Assembly: GCA_002707155.1 (NCBI GenBank) | Contig: PAME01000018.1 | Coordinates: forward strand, 1-64,000 | Direction of reading: 5' to 3' | Length of the DNA: 64,000 nt | Origin: Crocinitomicaceae bacterium | Lineage (GTDB): Bacteria > Bacteroidota > Bacteroidia > Flavobacteriales_G > Salibacteraceae | Shown here: positions 53,799 to 62,964 of the stretch, one piece after another | How positions within the stretch are numbered: the first letter of the stretch is position 1 | Layout of the letters: every line of letters starts with the position of its first letter | The notes under the pieces: generated by a model | Told to the model about the DNA's origin: nothing | What the model saw: the letters and a program-made list of their open reading frames with translations, nothing else | The model's database searches: none | Program-made: the position numbers and the translations under genes

Positions 53799-54338
53799 CT
53801 AGCCAATCATATAATCATTTAATGCCTCAATCATACCCGCAAGTAATTCCTTGTTTTCAGGATCATCCATTATGGCATCCTTAAGTTGGGTATTTACTTC
53901 AATGATCTCTTCGTCGGTAGGCGCTGTTTTAAAAGATTCGACAATGGTCAAACATTCTAATGTGACCATGTAATCCGATTTGATGGCTAAGTTTACGATT
54001 TCATCTAAAAATGGAAGCGCATCTAATCTAGATTGCCAAAAGGTTTGCAGAATAAAAACTCGAATACCTTCGTATTTTTCTTCGTTTAAAGCGTCTATGA
54101 GCGGTTGAGCAGCGCCTTGATCTTTTAAATCATTTAGCAGACTAACTACGGTACTAAAAACGTTGTCATTTTCTGTTGCAGCTAATAAATCCAAAATCGG
54201 TGCGATTAAATCGGGATGCCCGTTTTCTCGAAGTTTTTTTATCGCTTTTATCGTTTTTTCTTCATCGTTAGAAGTAAAAACCTTTCTTAGACTTTCTTCT
54301 TGTTTTGCTAGTTGTGCTTTAGTTTTTACCACCTTCAT
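53799..54338 (-). CDS. HEAT-repeat-like helical protein
   Basis: 179 residues from the ATG at 54338 (a longer frame inside yggS is unlikely). MKVVKTKAQLAKQEESLRKV begins it; IKAIKKLRENGHPDLIAPIL, VVSLLNDLKDQGAAQPLIDAL and VFILQTFWQSRLDALPFL are successive HEAT-like helical pairs. The C-terminus is acidic. The start codon overlaps the yggS stop (TAATG), so the two are co-translated. Probably a protein-interaction scaffold; function unknown. Confidence 0.78.
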   Translation of the reverse strand: MKVVKTKAQLAKQEESLRKVFTSNDEEKTIKAIKKLRENGHPDLIAPILDLLAATENDNVFSTVVSLLNDLKDQGAAQPLIDALNEEKYEGIRVFILQTFWQSRLDALPFLDEIVNLAIKSDYMVTLECLTIVESFKTAPTDEEIIEVNTQLKDAIMDDPENKELLAGMIEALNDYMIG

Positions 54339-54997
54339 TAATTGTAATTTCTTGCACCAAAAATTGCACTTCCAACGCGAACCATGTTGCTTCCACATTC
54401 CACAGCCAATTGGTAGTCACCACTCATGCCCATACTTAATGCTGTTAAGTTTGGGTTTAACTTTTGTTGCTTATGAAAAAAGGATTTTAGCCCTGTAAAT
54501 TCTTCTTTTATTTGTTCTTGGTTTTCGGTATTGGTAGCCATTCCCATTAACCCAATAACCCGAACGTTTGGGAATTCACCGGCGTTTAGAGCGGAAAGTA
54601 AATCACTTGCTTCTTCATAAGGAAGTCCAAATTTTGTTTCTTCTTTTGCAATGCGAACTTGAACCAGAATATCAATGGTTCTTTCATTTTGGCCGGCCCG
54701 TTTTTGAATTTCCTTAGTTAATTTTCTGCTGTCTACTGCATGAATTAAATGCACAAATGGTGCAATGTATTTTACCTTATTGGTTTGCAGATGTCCAATG
54801 AGGTGCCACTTGATAGCTTTGGGAAGTGCTTCGTATTTATCGCAAAGCTCTTGTACTTTATTTTCTCCAAAGTCATGGTGGCCAATTCCGTAGGCTTCTT
54901 CTATTGATTCATTTGGTTTAGTCTTAGAAACAGCCACTAAGGTTACTCCAGCGTTTAGACTATCTTTAATTTCTTGTAAGTTTTTTGAAATGCTCAT
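54338..54997 (-). CDS. yggS: YggS-family PLP homeostasis protein (PLPBP)
   Basis: Pyridoxal-phosphate-binding regulatory protein of 219 residues. LVAVSKTKPNESIEEAY holds the PLP lysine; GIGHHDFGENKVQEL, WHLIGHLQTNKVKYI, VQVRIAKEETKFGL and LSMGMSGDYQLAVECGSNMVRVGSAIFG (family landmark; quoted in part: SMGMSGDYQLAVECGS) are the conserved motifs. It buffers cytosolic PLP and amino-acid pools. Co-transcribed with the HEAT-like protein. Confidence 0.93.
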   Translation of the reverse strand: MSISKNLQEIKDSLNAGVTLVAVSKTKPNESIEEAYGIGHHDFGENKVQELCDKYEALPKAIKWHLIGHLQTNKVKYIAPFVHLIHAVDSRKLTKEIQKRAGQNERTIDILVQVRIAKEETKFGLPYEEASDLLSALNAGEFPNVRVIGLMGMATNTENQEQIKEEFTGLKSFFHKQQKLNPNLTALSMGMSGDYQLAVECGSNMVRVGSAIFGARNYN

Positions 54998-55058
54998 ATC
55001 GACTACAAAAGTCTTGATTTATTTAGAACAAGCAGCTTAAAAGCCGTTAAAGAAGGGG

Positions 55059-55532
55059 CTACCGAATTCTATCTAAACTTTTAATGAGTTTTTCATCCTT
55101 TTTGATTGCGCGCAAGGCAAGCACTAAGAATACGACAGCAGCAATAGGCAAAAAGCTAGCAAACGTATAGTTAACTTGGGGCAAAGTTCCTTCAAGAATT
55201 CCATCTGGCAAGGTGGATATCGCAAAGAAAACTAGACCTACACTAGCAAGTTGAGCTACAACACTTAAGCTTACTAACCTAATTTGAAGGCTTCTCTTTT
55301 TGAAATTGAATATCGCGGAAATAGTAAGTAGAACACTAAAGAAAACAACTGCGCTTAGGCTCATATTTGGTGCTTCAAAAAGTACCGCATTTGTATCTTG
55401 ATAATAGAGACCCATTACTTTCATAAAATACAAACTACCATTTACTTCGAAATTTGCAAAGCTTAAAAAAGCAAACAATACGGTAAGAATAACGGATACA
55501 AGCAAATAAACAGACTGAATGCGTTGAATCAT
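55059..55532 (-). CDS. DUF4293 family membrane protein
   Basis: 157 residues from the ATG at 55532, chosen because the family begins MIQRIQSV. Four hydrophobic helices are at about 3-24, 53-75, 80-105 and 118-140; a basic end follows. NMSLSAVVFFSVLLTISAIF and ILEGTLPQVNYTFASFLPI fit the family pattern. The function is unknown; it is typical of Bacteroidota and supports the taxonomic call. Confidence 0.8.
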   Translation of the reverse strand: MIQRIQSVYLLVSVILTVLFAFLSFANFEVNGSLYFMKVMGLYYQDTNAVLFEAPNMSLSAVVFFSVLLTISAIFNFKKRSLQIRLVSLSVVAQLASVGLVFFAISTLPDGILEGTLPQVNYTFASFLPIAAVVFLVLALRAIKKDEKLIKSLDRIR

Positions 55533-55719
55533 AATTAATATTTTGATGCAAAAATAGCTTTCTCTATGCATTAACACTTGCTTAAGCATCTTAAAACTAG
55601 GCTTAGCTTAAGTACTATTCAACGAAGCGAATAGCGCAGTAGCATCAAATGGATTCTGGAAACTATTATTTTAATAAAAAAACTAAGTTTTGCTTCACCT
55701 TAATGGATTACACGCTGAT

Positions 55720-56919
55720 TTAAACTGTTGACCGAAATCGATTTTTTACCATTTTAAACCAACCTAAACGATCAGAGTTTCGATAGAATAACCACACGAC
55801 GATAGGAAGGTAAAACTCATTCAAGTTTTGCGGTAGAATTGCCCAAAATAGCAAGCAAAGAAGCAAGAGGGCGTTAATGCCATGCATCATCCAATTCAAA
55901 ATTTTGACCTTGGGTGCAATGAGGTATGCTATTCCAAAAGGAAAGTACAGTGGCATTGCCCAAAGTATATTCCAATTTGGCCTTGTGCCATTGTGGTCTG
56001 TAATAAACCACAAAAAGAAAATAAGACAGCCAGCGACCCCTAGTGCAGTGTAGAGTAAACCATCAAAAGTGCCTATCAAAAAGCGAACTTTTGTCATTAG
56101 AATCAATTCGTGCAATATAATAAATGCGAGGAATAATACTATTGGATGAAACCATTTGAACCCTTCCTCAACAAAAGGTCGAGCATCTACAATGAGTTTA
56201 TTTTCCGACACTAATGAGATTTCGCCATCTTCGGTAATTATGGTTGCTCTATCAAATTCATCCATTAAATAATCCGGAAGAAATGTTTTAAGCTTTGGCG
56301 TACAAACTTTATCACAAGGTGTTCCCAGCCCAAGATCGATTCCAGCATCAGACCAAGGCATTTGGCGCAGGTAAAGGTCAATCATATTTCGAAAAGTCTT
56401 TTCCTTTTCTAAGGCCAAAAAATTAAATTTTAATTGATCTCCCAGAACATTTTCAAAAACCTCACGTGGTCTCGTACTGCAATTGTCGTAAAAGAAATCG
56501 TAGAGGTAGTAACTGTTCTCTGGCTTTGCATTATTGATGAGAAATTCAAATGCTTGCTGCTTCTGAGTAGAGTCCAAGTTTAAAATCTGTTCTCTAACCC
56601 AACGATTTTCGTATTGGTAGCTTGCTACAAAACCACTATATGGTTCAATTGCCAGACGGTAATTGAGTTTACCCATTGTAAACTGAAAGTAGAAATCTTC
56701 AGAAAAAGCAAAGGTTCCATAATTGAAAGCTGCATCAATATTTTGCGCTTGGTCTTTAATCCTTATGGCGGTATGCCCAAAAATAGAGTAGAGGTCATTT
56801 CCAGGTCCGCAGGTTAGCAGGCTAATTTTTGCGTCTGGCGATAAATTAATTGGTTGTGCAATAACTGGTTTAGATAAAAAAGTTACTATAATGAGTCCTA
56901 ACAGAAAAAGGTGCTTCAT
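55720..56919 (-). CDS. DUF4105 domain-containing membrane protein
   Basis: 399 residues: signal peptide (to about VIAQ), a periplasmic DUF4105 domain (~25-230) and about five membrane helices (~245-390). The domain shows LLTCGPGNDLYSIFGHTAIRI, FNYGTFAFSEDFYFQFTMGK and YLYDFFYDNCSTRPREVFEN with a conserved Asn-Cys-Ser-Thr (seen in part). The Cys/His pair suggests a papain-like or NlpC-like hydrolase fold, which is inference. Its start overlaps the epimerase stop by one base, so it is in the CDP-sugar operon. Confidence 0.75.
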   Translation of the reverse strand: MKHLFLLGLIIVTFLSKPVIAQPINLSPDAKISLLTCGPGNDLYSIFGHTAIRIKDQAQNIDAAFNYGTFAFSEDFYFQFTMGKLNYRLAIEPYSGFVASYQYENRWVREQILNLDSTQKQQAFEFLINNAKPENSYYLYDFFYDNCSTRPREVFENVLGDQLKFNFLALEKEKTFRNMIDLYLRQMPWSDAGIDLGLGTPCDKVCTPKLKTFLPDYLMDEFDRATIITEDGEISLVSENKLIVDARPFVEEGFKWFHPIVLFLAFIILHELILMTKVRFLIGTFDGLLYTALGVAGCLIFFLWFITDHNGTRPNWNILWAMPLYFPFGIAYLIAPKVKILNWMMHGINALLLLCLLFWAILPQNLNEFYLPIVVWLFYRNSDRLGWFKMVKNRFRSTV

Positions 56920-57458
56920 TAGAATGGAGTATTGAAATCTGTTAACGTTGGAAATAGAATATCGCGCTCAGAGTGAATGCCGTTTTTTGTTGGCCAATCG
57001 AAGCCAAAAGAGTCGTATCGAATGCCTCCGTCATTTGTTGGGCTGTTCACTGTACTCGTTAAATATACCATGCAAGTGTTGTCTTCTTTTACATAAAACC
57101 CATGTGCAGTTCCCGTAGGAAGGTAAACTCCCTTTGCATTGTTACCGCTCAATTCCACAGTAATAAATTGTCCGTAGGTTGTTGAGTTTTTTCGAATATC
57201 AACTACAACGTCAATCAAACTACCGGAAGTACAATACACAATTTTGGCGTGATCATCCGGTGGTGTTTGAAAATGCATTCCCCGAATTACGTTTTTGTTA
57301 TTAACGGAATAAAAACTTTCCTTAAAATCGGTTTCGAGTCCTTGCGCTTTTAGTTTTTCTGCGTGGAATGTTTTTACAAAGGCTCCACGGTCATCTCTAA
57401 TGTTGAAAAAATCGATTTCAAAAACACCCTTAATTTTTGTTGGAGTAAAGGTGTTCAT
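56919..57458 (-). CDS. rfbC: dTDP-4-dehydrorhamnose 3,5-epimerase-like sugar epimerase
   Basis: 179 residues, RmlC cupin fold. FTPTKIKGVFEIDFFNIRDDRGAF, VNNKNVIRGMHFQTPPDD (catalytic His region), VDIRKNSTTYGQF, LPTGTAHGFYV and CMVYLTS are typical of RmlC (landmarks only). As it sits with CDP-glucose enzymes rather than dTDP-glucose ones, the likely substrate is CDP-4-keto-6-deoxyglucose; that is inferred from the neighbours. The gene symbol reflects the family, not a proven substrate. Overlaps rfbG by one base. Confidence 0.85.
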   Translation of the reverse strand: MNTFTPTKIKGVFEIDFFNIRDDRGAFVKTFHAEKLKAQGLETDFKESFYSVNNKNVIRGMHFQTPPDDHAKIVYCTSGSLIDVVVDIRKNSTTYGQFITVELSGNNAKGVYLPTGTAHGFYVKEDNTCMVYLTSTVNSPTNDGGIRYDSFGFDWPTKNGIHSERDILFPTLTDFNTPF

Positions 57459-58537
57459 TAATCGTTAAAAAATTTAGCGATTTGGTTTTCAGTAAAAGCT
57501 TTAATACCTTCTTCAGCTTTTGATGCCTTATACCAAGCTATTGTTTCTTGAACCGCTTCTTTTGCGTTGTATTTTGGTTCCCAACCGAGTTCTTTTTTTG
57601 ACTTATCAATATTTAATCTCAATAAACCTGCTTCGTGCAATTTGTTAGGATCGGCACTAACATCATAGTTTCCTGAGCCCCAACTTTCAATGGCTGTTTC
57701 GACCAATTCCTGAACATTCATTCTTTCTTTTGGTTCGGGACCAAAATTGTAGGCTTGAGCATATTTTACTGGCTCCTGTTCCATTTTAGCGCCGAGCATA
57801 AGATATCCATGCAAAGGATCTAACACATGTTGCCATGGTCTTACCGAATTAGGGTTTCTTACTAAAATAATTTCGTCTGCAATTAGCGCTCGAGCAATGT
57901 CTGGAAGAATTCGATTTTCACTCCAATCTCCACCGCCGATTACATTTCCAGAACGAACCGAAGCAATAGAAATTTTATGTTCATCGTATTGTTCTGGATT
58001 AAAGAAGGATAATCGATAACTGCTGATGGCTAATTCACAGCAGGCTTTAGAATTACTGTATGGGTCGTAACCTCCTAATGGCTCACTCTCTTTGTAAGGG
58101 GCTTCACGTTCTTGGTTTTCGTATACCTTGTCGGTAGTTATCATTATACCCTTGCACGGGTGATTCAAATCACGCAAGGCATCTAATACGTGCACAGTTC
58201 CCATTACATTGGTCTGAAAAGTTTCTACAGGATTGATGTATGAGTCTATCACCAATGCTTGCGCTGCCATGTGGAAAATGAAGTCGGGCTTGAATTTTTC
58301 AATTTCTCGGTGTAGTTTTTCGCGGTTTCGGATATCACCGATTACGCTTTCACAATACAGCTCGGCTCGAACCTGATGATACAAGGCATTGTGTTCTAAT
58401 GGAGGCAAGGAATAGCCTTTAACCTCTGCGCCCAATTGCTTGAGCAGAAGAACCAACCAAGTGCCCTTAAATCCAGTATGTCCTGTAAGGAAAACTTTTT
58501 TTCCTGCGTAAACCGATTTTAGTTCTTCAAAACTCAT
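57458..58537 (-). CDS. rfbG: CDP-glucose 4,6-dehydratase
   Basis: Short-chain dehydratase converting CDP-glucose to CDP-4-keto-6-deoxyglucose. The NAD site is GHTGFKGT (residues 19-26). ITTDKVYENQEREAPYKE and LGGYDPYSNSKACCELA hold the Thr-Asp-Lys and YxxxK catalytic motifs, and RSGNVIGGGDWSENRI is the RfbG-type segment. Length 359 is typical. It lies 3 bp after rfbF. Confidence 0.95.
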   Translation of the reverse strand: MSFEELKSVYAGKKVFLTGHTGFKGTWLVLLLKQLGAEVKGYSLPPLEHNALYHQVRAELYCESVIGDIRNREKLHREIEKFKPDFIFHMAAQALVIDSYINPVETFQTNVMGTVHVLDALRDLNHPCKGIMITTDKVYENQEREAPYKESEPLGGYDPYSNSKACCELAISSYRLSFFNPEQYDEHKISIASVRSGNVIGGGDWSENRILPDIARALIADEIILVRNPNSVRPWQHVLDPLHGYLMLGAKMEQEPVKYAQAYNFGPEPKERMNVQELVETAIESWGSGNYDVSADPNKLHEAGLLRLNIDKSKKELGWEPKYNAKEAVQETIAWYKASKAEEGIKAFTENQIAKFFND

Positions 58538-58540
58538 TTT

Positions 58541-59314
58541 TTACCAATTTTTCCATTTAGGATTTTCATCCCACATTTCATTCAGCTGTTGATTGTCTCG
58601 AAGGGTGTCCATGCATTTCCAGAATCCACCGTGTTTGTAGGCAACCAATTGATCTGCAGCGGTAATGTCTTCTAGCGGTTGACGTTCCCACATAATATCA
58701 TCGGCATCATCATGCAAATAATCGAATATTTCAGGGTTTAAAATAAAGAAGCCCCCATTTATCCAAGCGCCATCTTCTTTTGGCTTTTCGGCAAATGCTT
58801 TTACGTTGTAATCTTTGTCAATTTCAATCATTCCAAAACGGCTGCCCGGTTGCACAATACTCATAGTGGCAATCTTACCATGCTTCTTGTGAAATGCAAG
58901 TTGATCTGCCATGTCAATATCACAAACTCCGTCTCCGTATGTAAGCATGAAGGGTTCGTTACCTACATATTTCTGAACTCGTTTTAATCGTCCACCAGTC
59001 ATTGTTTCTAAACCCGTATCCACTAAGGTTACTGTAAACGGCTCAGCGTTAGTCTCATGAACAGTTACATTGTTTGTTTGAAGGTCAACTGTAACATCTG
59101 AATTGTGCTTAAAATAATTTAAGAAATACTCTTTAATCATGTAGCCTTTATAACCCAAGCAAACAATGAATTCGGTGTGTCCAAATGACGCATACGACTT
59201 CATAATGTGCCACAAAATTGGTTTTCCACCAATTTCAATCATTGGTTTTGGTCTAAGGTGAGATTCTTCAGAGATGCGAGTGCCCTTACCTCCAGCAAAT
59301 AGTACGACTTTCAT
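58541..59314 (-). CDS. rfbF: Glucose-1-phosphate cytidylyltransferase
   Basis: Makes CDP-glucose from CTP and glucose-1-phosphate. LFAGGKGTRISEESHLRPKP is the nucleotidyl-transfer loop, MIEIGGKPILWHIMK follows, and YGDGVCDIDMADQL with GGFFILNPEIFDYL and WMDTL-type segments are typical of RfbF. Length 257 is normal. It starts the CDP-sugar operon. Substrate glucose-1-phosphate could come from the phosphohexomutase at 24654-26036. Confidence 0.95.
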   Translation of the reverse strand: MKVVLFAGGKGTRISEESHLRPKPMIEIGGKPILWHIMKSYASFGHTEFIVCLGYKGYMIKEYFLNYFKHNSDVTVDLQTNNVTVHETNAEPFTVTLVDTGLETMTGGRLKRVQKYVGNEPFMLTYGDGVCDIDMADQLAFHKKHGKIATMSIVQPGSRFGMIEIDKDYNVKAFAEKPKEDGAWINGGFFILNPEIFDYLHDDADDIMWERQPLEDITAADQLVAYKHGGFWKCMDTLRDNQQLNEMWDENPKWKNW

Positions 59315-59476
59315 AATTTATTTTAGTCCTAGATTAGAAGTAAACAAATATATCAAATTAGCTAGGTGAGCGGCTCTTATGCTTGCTGATTGGTGGTGTT
59401 AATTAGAGTCAAAGTTTAAATTAATGCGTATTCTATTTTACGATCATTTCCACCTAGGCCTAATCGAAGTTCAGGC

Positions 59477-59547
59477 GTAGGAAATCTATTCCTACTTGGG
59501 AACCCCTTCCGTCACGCTTTGGCATAGCACCTTCCCCGTTGGGAAGG
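59477..59547. repeat. Two perfect hairpins in the rfbF / DUF2779 gap
   Basis: GTAGGAA-atcta-TTCCTAC (59477-59495) and CCTTCCC-cgtt-GGGAAGG (59530-59547) are perfect 7-bp stems separated by 34 bases. Both genes around the gap are on the minus strand. The second hairpin, with GGGAAGG ends, resembles dispersed Bacteroidota intergenic repeats. Nothing else is seen in 59315-59568. Confidence 0.55.
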
Positions 59548-59568
59548 AACTTGCAAATTGAATTTGGC

Positions 59569-61104
59569 TTAATTAAAAGAAACTATTGGTCGACCTAAAG
59601 CCTTAAGAAATGCATTGTAAACTTGAACCAATCCATAAACGTCCATCTTACAGTATTCGATTAGATTATCCAGCTCCTGTTCTTCGTTTCTGTCGTGATG
59701 CTCGTCGCACAAAATTTGATACAGTTGCGAAGCTGCCCTTCCTGACTGAACAGATAAGGAATTGTAATTATTTGAAGCATCTACAGCTGGAAGTACATGT
59801 TTCATAGACGATAACCCTTTCATTGCCGGTAAGTAAAATTGCTTGTTTCTTATTGGTATAGCAAGATCAATGATTTTACTAATGATAATTTCAAGTTCCA
59901 CAACATATTCTGGAAACTCTCTGATTAAGCCTCTAATGACTTTTTTTTCTGTCATTGGGTCATACACCAAGATAGAATTCACATTACTGCACTTTTCAAT
60001 TAAATGCAGTGCAAATTGCTTTCTTGGGTCTTTTTTAGGAGTTCCAATAAACGAATGAAAACTAGGGGGTTGGTCAATAGACTCACATTTATACGCAGCA
60101 AATAAAAATGGGATGATTTGAAATGGTTTCACACCAATAAAAGGGGGTAAAGCCGGTAAATAAGCTTCAAAATCTAAAAACAAAACTGGAAACTTAATGT
60201 GGCTCATGAACTCAGTTAATCCAAGCTGATCCACATATTTTTCACCTTGGGTCTCAGATAGTAAACTACCAGCTTCGTACTTTGATTGCTGTAATTCGTT
60301 GATGGTTTGAATTCCATTGTTCCACCATTTAAATTTTGTTTCTCTCGACACTCGCCTGAGGTTGAAAACCGAATCTTTAGGCACATGTTTCCAGCAGTTA
60401 GATTTGAATTCACAGTTATAGGGACTTAGGCAGTATTCTCCAATGGGTATTTCAGGCGCTTGCTCTAGCGTTAAGGTTTTACGGAGTTTTATAATTGTAG
60501 CCTTAAGTGGCGCTTCGAGTTTATTTAGTGTCGGAAGTATATCTGTTTTTTTGAATAATTGATGGTGGTCTAATTTCTCAGCTCTTTTGTATTTATTGTT
60601 TATGGTAAGAAAATAGAAGTGAGAAATTTTAAGTCCAGATTCTTTTAAAGTATGCAGTTGAAAAGTTGCTTTTTCTTTACTGTTATCAGAAACTTTGGTT
60701 GATGACTTGACGATGAACGCTTTCCATGAACCCGATTTGTTTTTTTGCAAATAGTGAATGTCGCACATCAAATCATTTCCATAAAAAGAAGGGTTCGCCA
60801 AAACAGTTTCTCCATTTTCAATCGCCGCTGTTGTTGCTGCCACTGAAGCATCCCAATCTTTATTTTCTTCTAAACTTAAACGCGCGCACAAGAAAGGCTC
60901 TGTTTGAAAAAGCTGTGCAGCAGCATCGACCAGTTGATTGGAAGCCAGCTTAATGAGCTTTCCTTCATTGGGGAGGCTTCTCGTGTTTTTTGATCGATTT
61001 CTATGCAACCAAAGCGACTTGGAACATCTCGAACCACGTCCATAAGATGAACGACTAATTACTTTTTTAAAATCAATCAATTTTAAGTTTTCTCTTGTTG
61101 GCAA
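59569..61104 (-). CDS. DUF2779 family protein: RecB-like nuclease, Fe-S cluster and DEDD exonuclease-like domains
   Basis: 511 residues. Residues ~15-200 match the RecB-like PD-(D/E)XK domain: CSKSLWLHRN, Asp115 in MCDIHYLQK and Lys133 in FIVKSST. The Glu of the ExK motif is Ile131 here. Cysteines 27, 225, 231 and 237 can form an Fe-S site (YCLSPYNCEFKSNCW). Residues ~300-511 are a DEDD-like exonuclease fold (LFLDFEAY, ILVYDPMTEK, YCKMDVYGLVQV). No ATG fits; a TTG at 61104 is used and the true start is uncertain. Function is unknown; the lost Glu may have inactivated the first domain. Confidence 0.78.
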   Translation of the reverse strand: MPTRENLKLIDFKKVISRSSYGRGSRCSKSLWLHRNRSKNTRSLPNEGKLIKLASNQLVDAAAQLFQTEPFLCARLSLEENKDWDASVAATTAAIENGETVLANPSFYGNDLMCDIHYLQKNKSGSWKAFIVKSSTKVSDNSKEKATFQLHTLKESGLKISHFYFLTINNKYKRAEKLDHHQLFKKTDILPTLNKLEAPLKATIIKLRKTLTLEQAPEIPIGEYCLSPYNCEFKSNCWKHVPKDSVFNLRRVSRETKFKWWNNGIQTINELQQSKYEAGSLLSETQGEKYVDQLGLTEFMSHIKFPVLFLDFEAYLPALPPFIGVKPFQIIPFLFAAYKCESIDQPPSFHSFIGTPKKDPRKQFALHLIEKCSNVNSILVYDPMTEKKVIRGLIREFPEYVVELEIIISKIIDLAIPIRNKQFYLPAMKGLSSMKHVLPAVDASNNYNSLSVQSGRAASQLYQILCDEHHDRNEEQELDNLIEYCKMDVYGLVQVYNAFLKALGRPIVSFN

Positions 61105-61183
61105 ATTAATCGAATTTTTAATGGCGTCTTCTGAATTACTGAATTTATTCTATGTTATTTCGCATCAATTATAAAACCCCATT

Positions 61184-62392
61184 TTGAAACAAGGAAACGC
61201 CGCAAAATTTTTCATTTTCGTAACCATTTTGGTTGACGTTATTGGCATAGGAATTATCATTCCAGTGGTTCCTGAACTTATCGTAAGCCTTGATGGCGGC
61301 AGTATGAGTGATGCTGCTATTATTGGGGGCTGGTTAACATTTGCGTTTGCCATTATGCAGTTCCTTTTTGCCCCTGTAATGGGAGGACTTAGTGATCGTT
61401 TTGGTCGCAAGCCAGTTTTGTTAATGGCTCTTTTTGGATTGGGTTTAGATTATATTTTTCACGCTTTTGCGCCAACTATATTTTGGTTATTTGTTGGGCG
61501 TTTTATTGCTGGAATTTTTGGAGCAAGTTTCACGGTTGCTTCAGCCTACATGGCAGATATTAGTAAACCAGAGGACAAGGCTAAAAACTTCGGGTTAATA
61601 GGCGCTGCTTTTGGTTTAGGTTTTATTATCGGACCGGTCATTGGCGGAGTAGCAGGGCAGTGGGGAGTTCAATGGCCATTTTTTATTGCCGCTGGATTAA
61701 GCTTGCTAAATGTATTGTATGGGATTTTCGTAGTACCAGAGTCCTTGAAAAAGGAAAACCGAAGGCCATTTAGTTTTAAAAGAGCAAACCCAGTGAGCTC
61801 TTTGTTAAACCTTAGGATATACCCTAAAATTATGGGCTTAGTGTCAGGTTTTTTTCTAATCTACCTCGCTAGTAAGTGTGTAGAGTCGGTTTGGAGTTTT
61901 TATACCATGTATCGTTTTGATTGGGATACAGCCCATGTTGGCTATTCTCTCGGTTTAGTAGGCATTTTGGTGACCATTGTACAAGGTGGACTGATCGGAA
62001 AAGTGGTCAAGACTTTTGGAGAACACAAAACGATTTTTATCGGTTACATCTTTTGGATTATAGGAATGATTTTGTTTGGGTTGGCAAGCGAAGGCTGGAT
62101 GATGTATTCCTTTATTGTGGTGTATTGTTTAGGTGGAGTAGCTGGGCCTACGCTTCAAGGTTTAATTAGTAATGAGGTTCCAGACAATGCACAAGGAGAG
62201 CTGCAAGGGGCATTAACGAGTTTGATTAGCGTTACTAGCATTATAGGCCCTTTATTGTTTACGTGGATTTTCGGAGTTTTCAGTGGGGTAGATGCACCAT
62301 TTCATTTGCCTGGAGCTTCCTTCTTTTTGGGCGCAATCATAGCTGGAATTTCTATGTTTTTGGTGGTTCGAAGTTTAAAGAAAACCGCTTAG
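61184..62392 (+). CDS. TCR/Tet-family MFS drug efflux transporter
   Basis: Twelve-helix exporter of the DHA1 group. IFVTILVDVIGIGIIIPVVP (helix 1), GGLSDRFGRKPVLLM (motif A), FVGRFIAGIFGASFTVASAY (helix 4) and GLIGAAFGLGFIIGPVIGG (motif C, exporter hallmark) are clear. Start TTG at 61184; an ATG upstream is out of frame. Length 402 is typical. Substrate unknown; the Tet name is a family name and does not show tetracycline resistance. Confidence 0.88.
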   Translation: MKQGNAAKFFIFVTILVDVIGIGIIIPVVPELIVSLDGGSMSDAAIIGGWLTFAFAIMQFLFAPVMGGLSDRFGRKPVLLMALFGLGLDYIFHAFAPTIFWLFVGRFIAGIFGASFTVASAYMADISKPEDKAKNFGLIGAAFGLGFIIGPVIGGVAGQWGVQWPFFIAAGLSLLNVLYGIFVVPESLKKENRRPFSFKRANPVSSLLNLRIYPKIMGLVSGFFLIYLASKCVESVWSFYTMYRFDWDTAHVGYSLGLVGILVTIVQGGLIGKVVKTFGEHKTIFIGYIFWIIGMILFGLASEGWMMYSFIVVYCLGGVAGPTLQGLISNEVPDNAQGELQGALTSLISVTSIIGPLLFTWIFGVFSGVDAPFHLPGASFFLGAIIAGISMFLVVRSLKKTA

Positions 62393-62394
62393 AA

Positions 62395-62931
62395 TTAATC
62401 TATACGTATCGATTTTCCATCCAGTGAAGTAGTATTTTTCAGTTCTTTGTATTCTCTAATTCCTTCTGCTCCTTTTTTATTAGCCCACATTTCAAGTGTA
62501 TCCCGGTCACCTTTATATTCATAGAATGGAACACCGAAGCCACAAGAGTTTTGAACTAAATCAACTTTTAAACTTAAGATTTGACGACTTCCAGATACAG
62601 CCGGGAATAAACTGATATACTCGTTCCAGTTTTCATTTGAAGGCAGAATAGCTTCTGCTTTTCCATACAATCTTAAAATATTCGGAGGCCCTTCAAAAGA
62701 GCAGAACATAATGGTCATTCTTCCATTTTCATCTACATGAGCTTGAGTTTCATTTCCGCTACCGGTGAGGTTTAACCAGATAACATGATTTGCGTCGATT
62801 ACTCGAAATGAATCAATTCCTTTTGGAGAAAGATTTATGCTACCAGAATTTGGTGCTGTAGCTACAAAGAACATTTTTTGATTGGCAATAAAATCCTGTT
62901 CTTTCTGACTTATTTGATCTAACTTTCCCAT
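62395..62931 (-). CDS. Pyridoxamine 5'-phosphate oxidase-like FMN-binding protein
   Basis: 178 residues with the split-barrel fold: KMFFVATAPNSGSINLSPKG, ANHVIWLNLTGSGNETQAHV, GRMTIMFCSFEGPPNILRLY. These features fit the PNPOx-like flavin group rather than PdxH itself; the C-terminal PdxH dimer domain is absent. Substrate unknown. Its stop lies 2 bp past the convergent MFS stop. Confidence 0.85.
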   Translation of the reverse strand: MGKLDQISQKEQDFIANQKMFFVATAPNSGSINLSPKGIDSFRVIDANHVIWLNLTGSGNETQAHVDENGRMTIMFCSFEGPPNILRLYGKAEAILPSNENWNEYISLFPAVSGSRQILSLKVDLVQNSCGFGVPFYEYKGDRDTLEMWANKKGAEGIREYKELKNTTSLDGKSIRID

Positions 62932-62964
62932 GAATAATTCTGATTCCTGCTAAGTTCAAATAAA

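Noticed and set aside
54163..54498. 111-residue plus-strand frame opposite yggS and the HEAT-like gene
   Set aside because: Covers the overlap of two well-supported minus-strand genes and shows no family pattern.
61184..62392. Tetracycline resistance determinant
   Set aside because: Only the MFS family likeness is visible; the Tet/TCR label is too broad to claim resistance.
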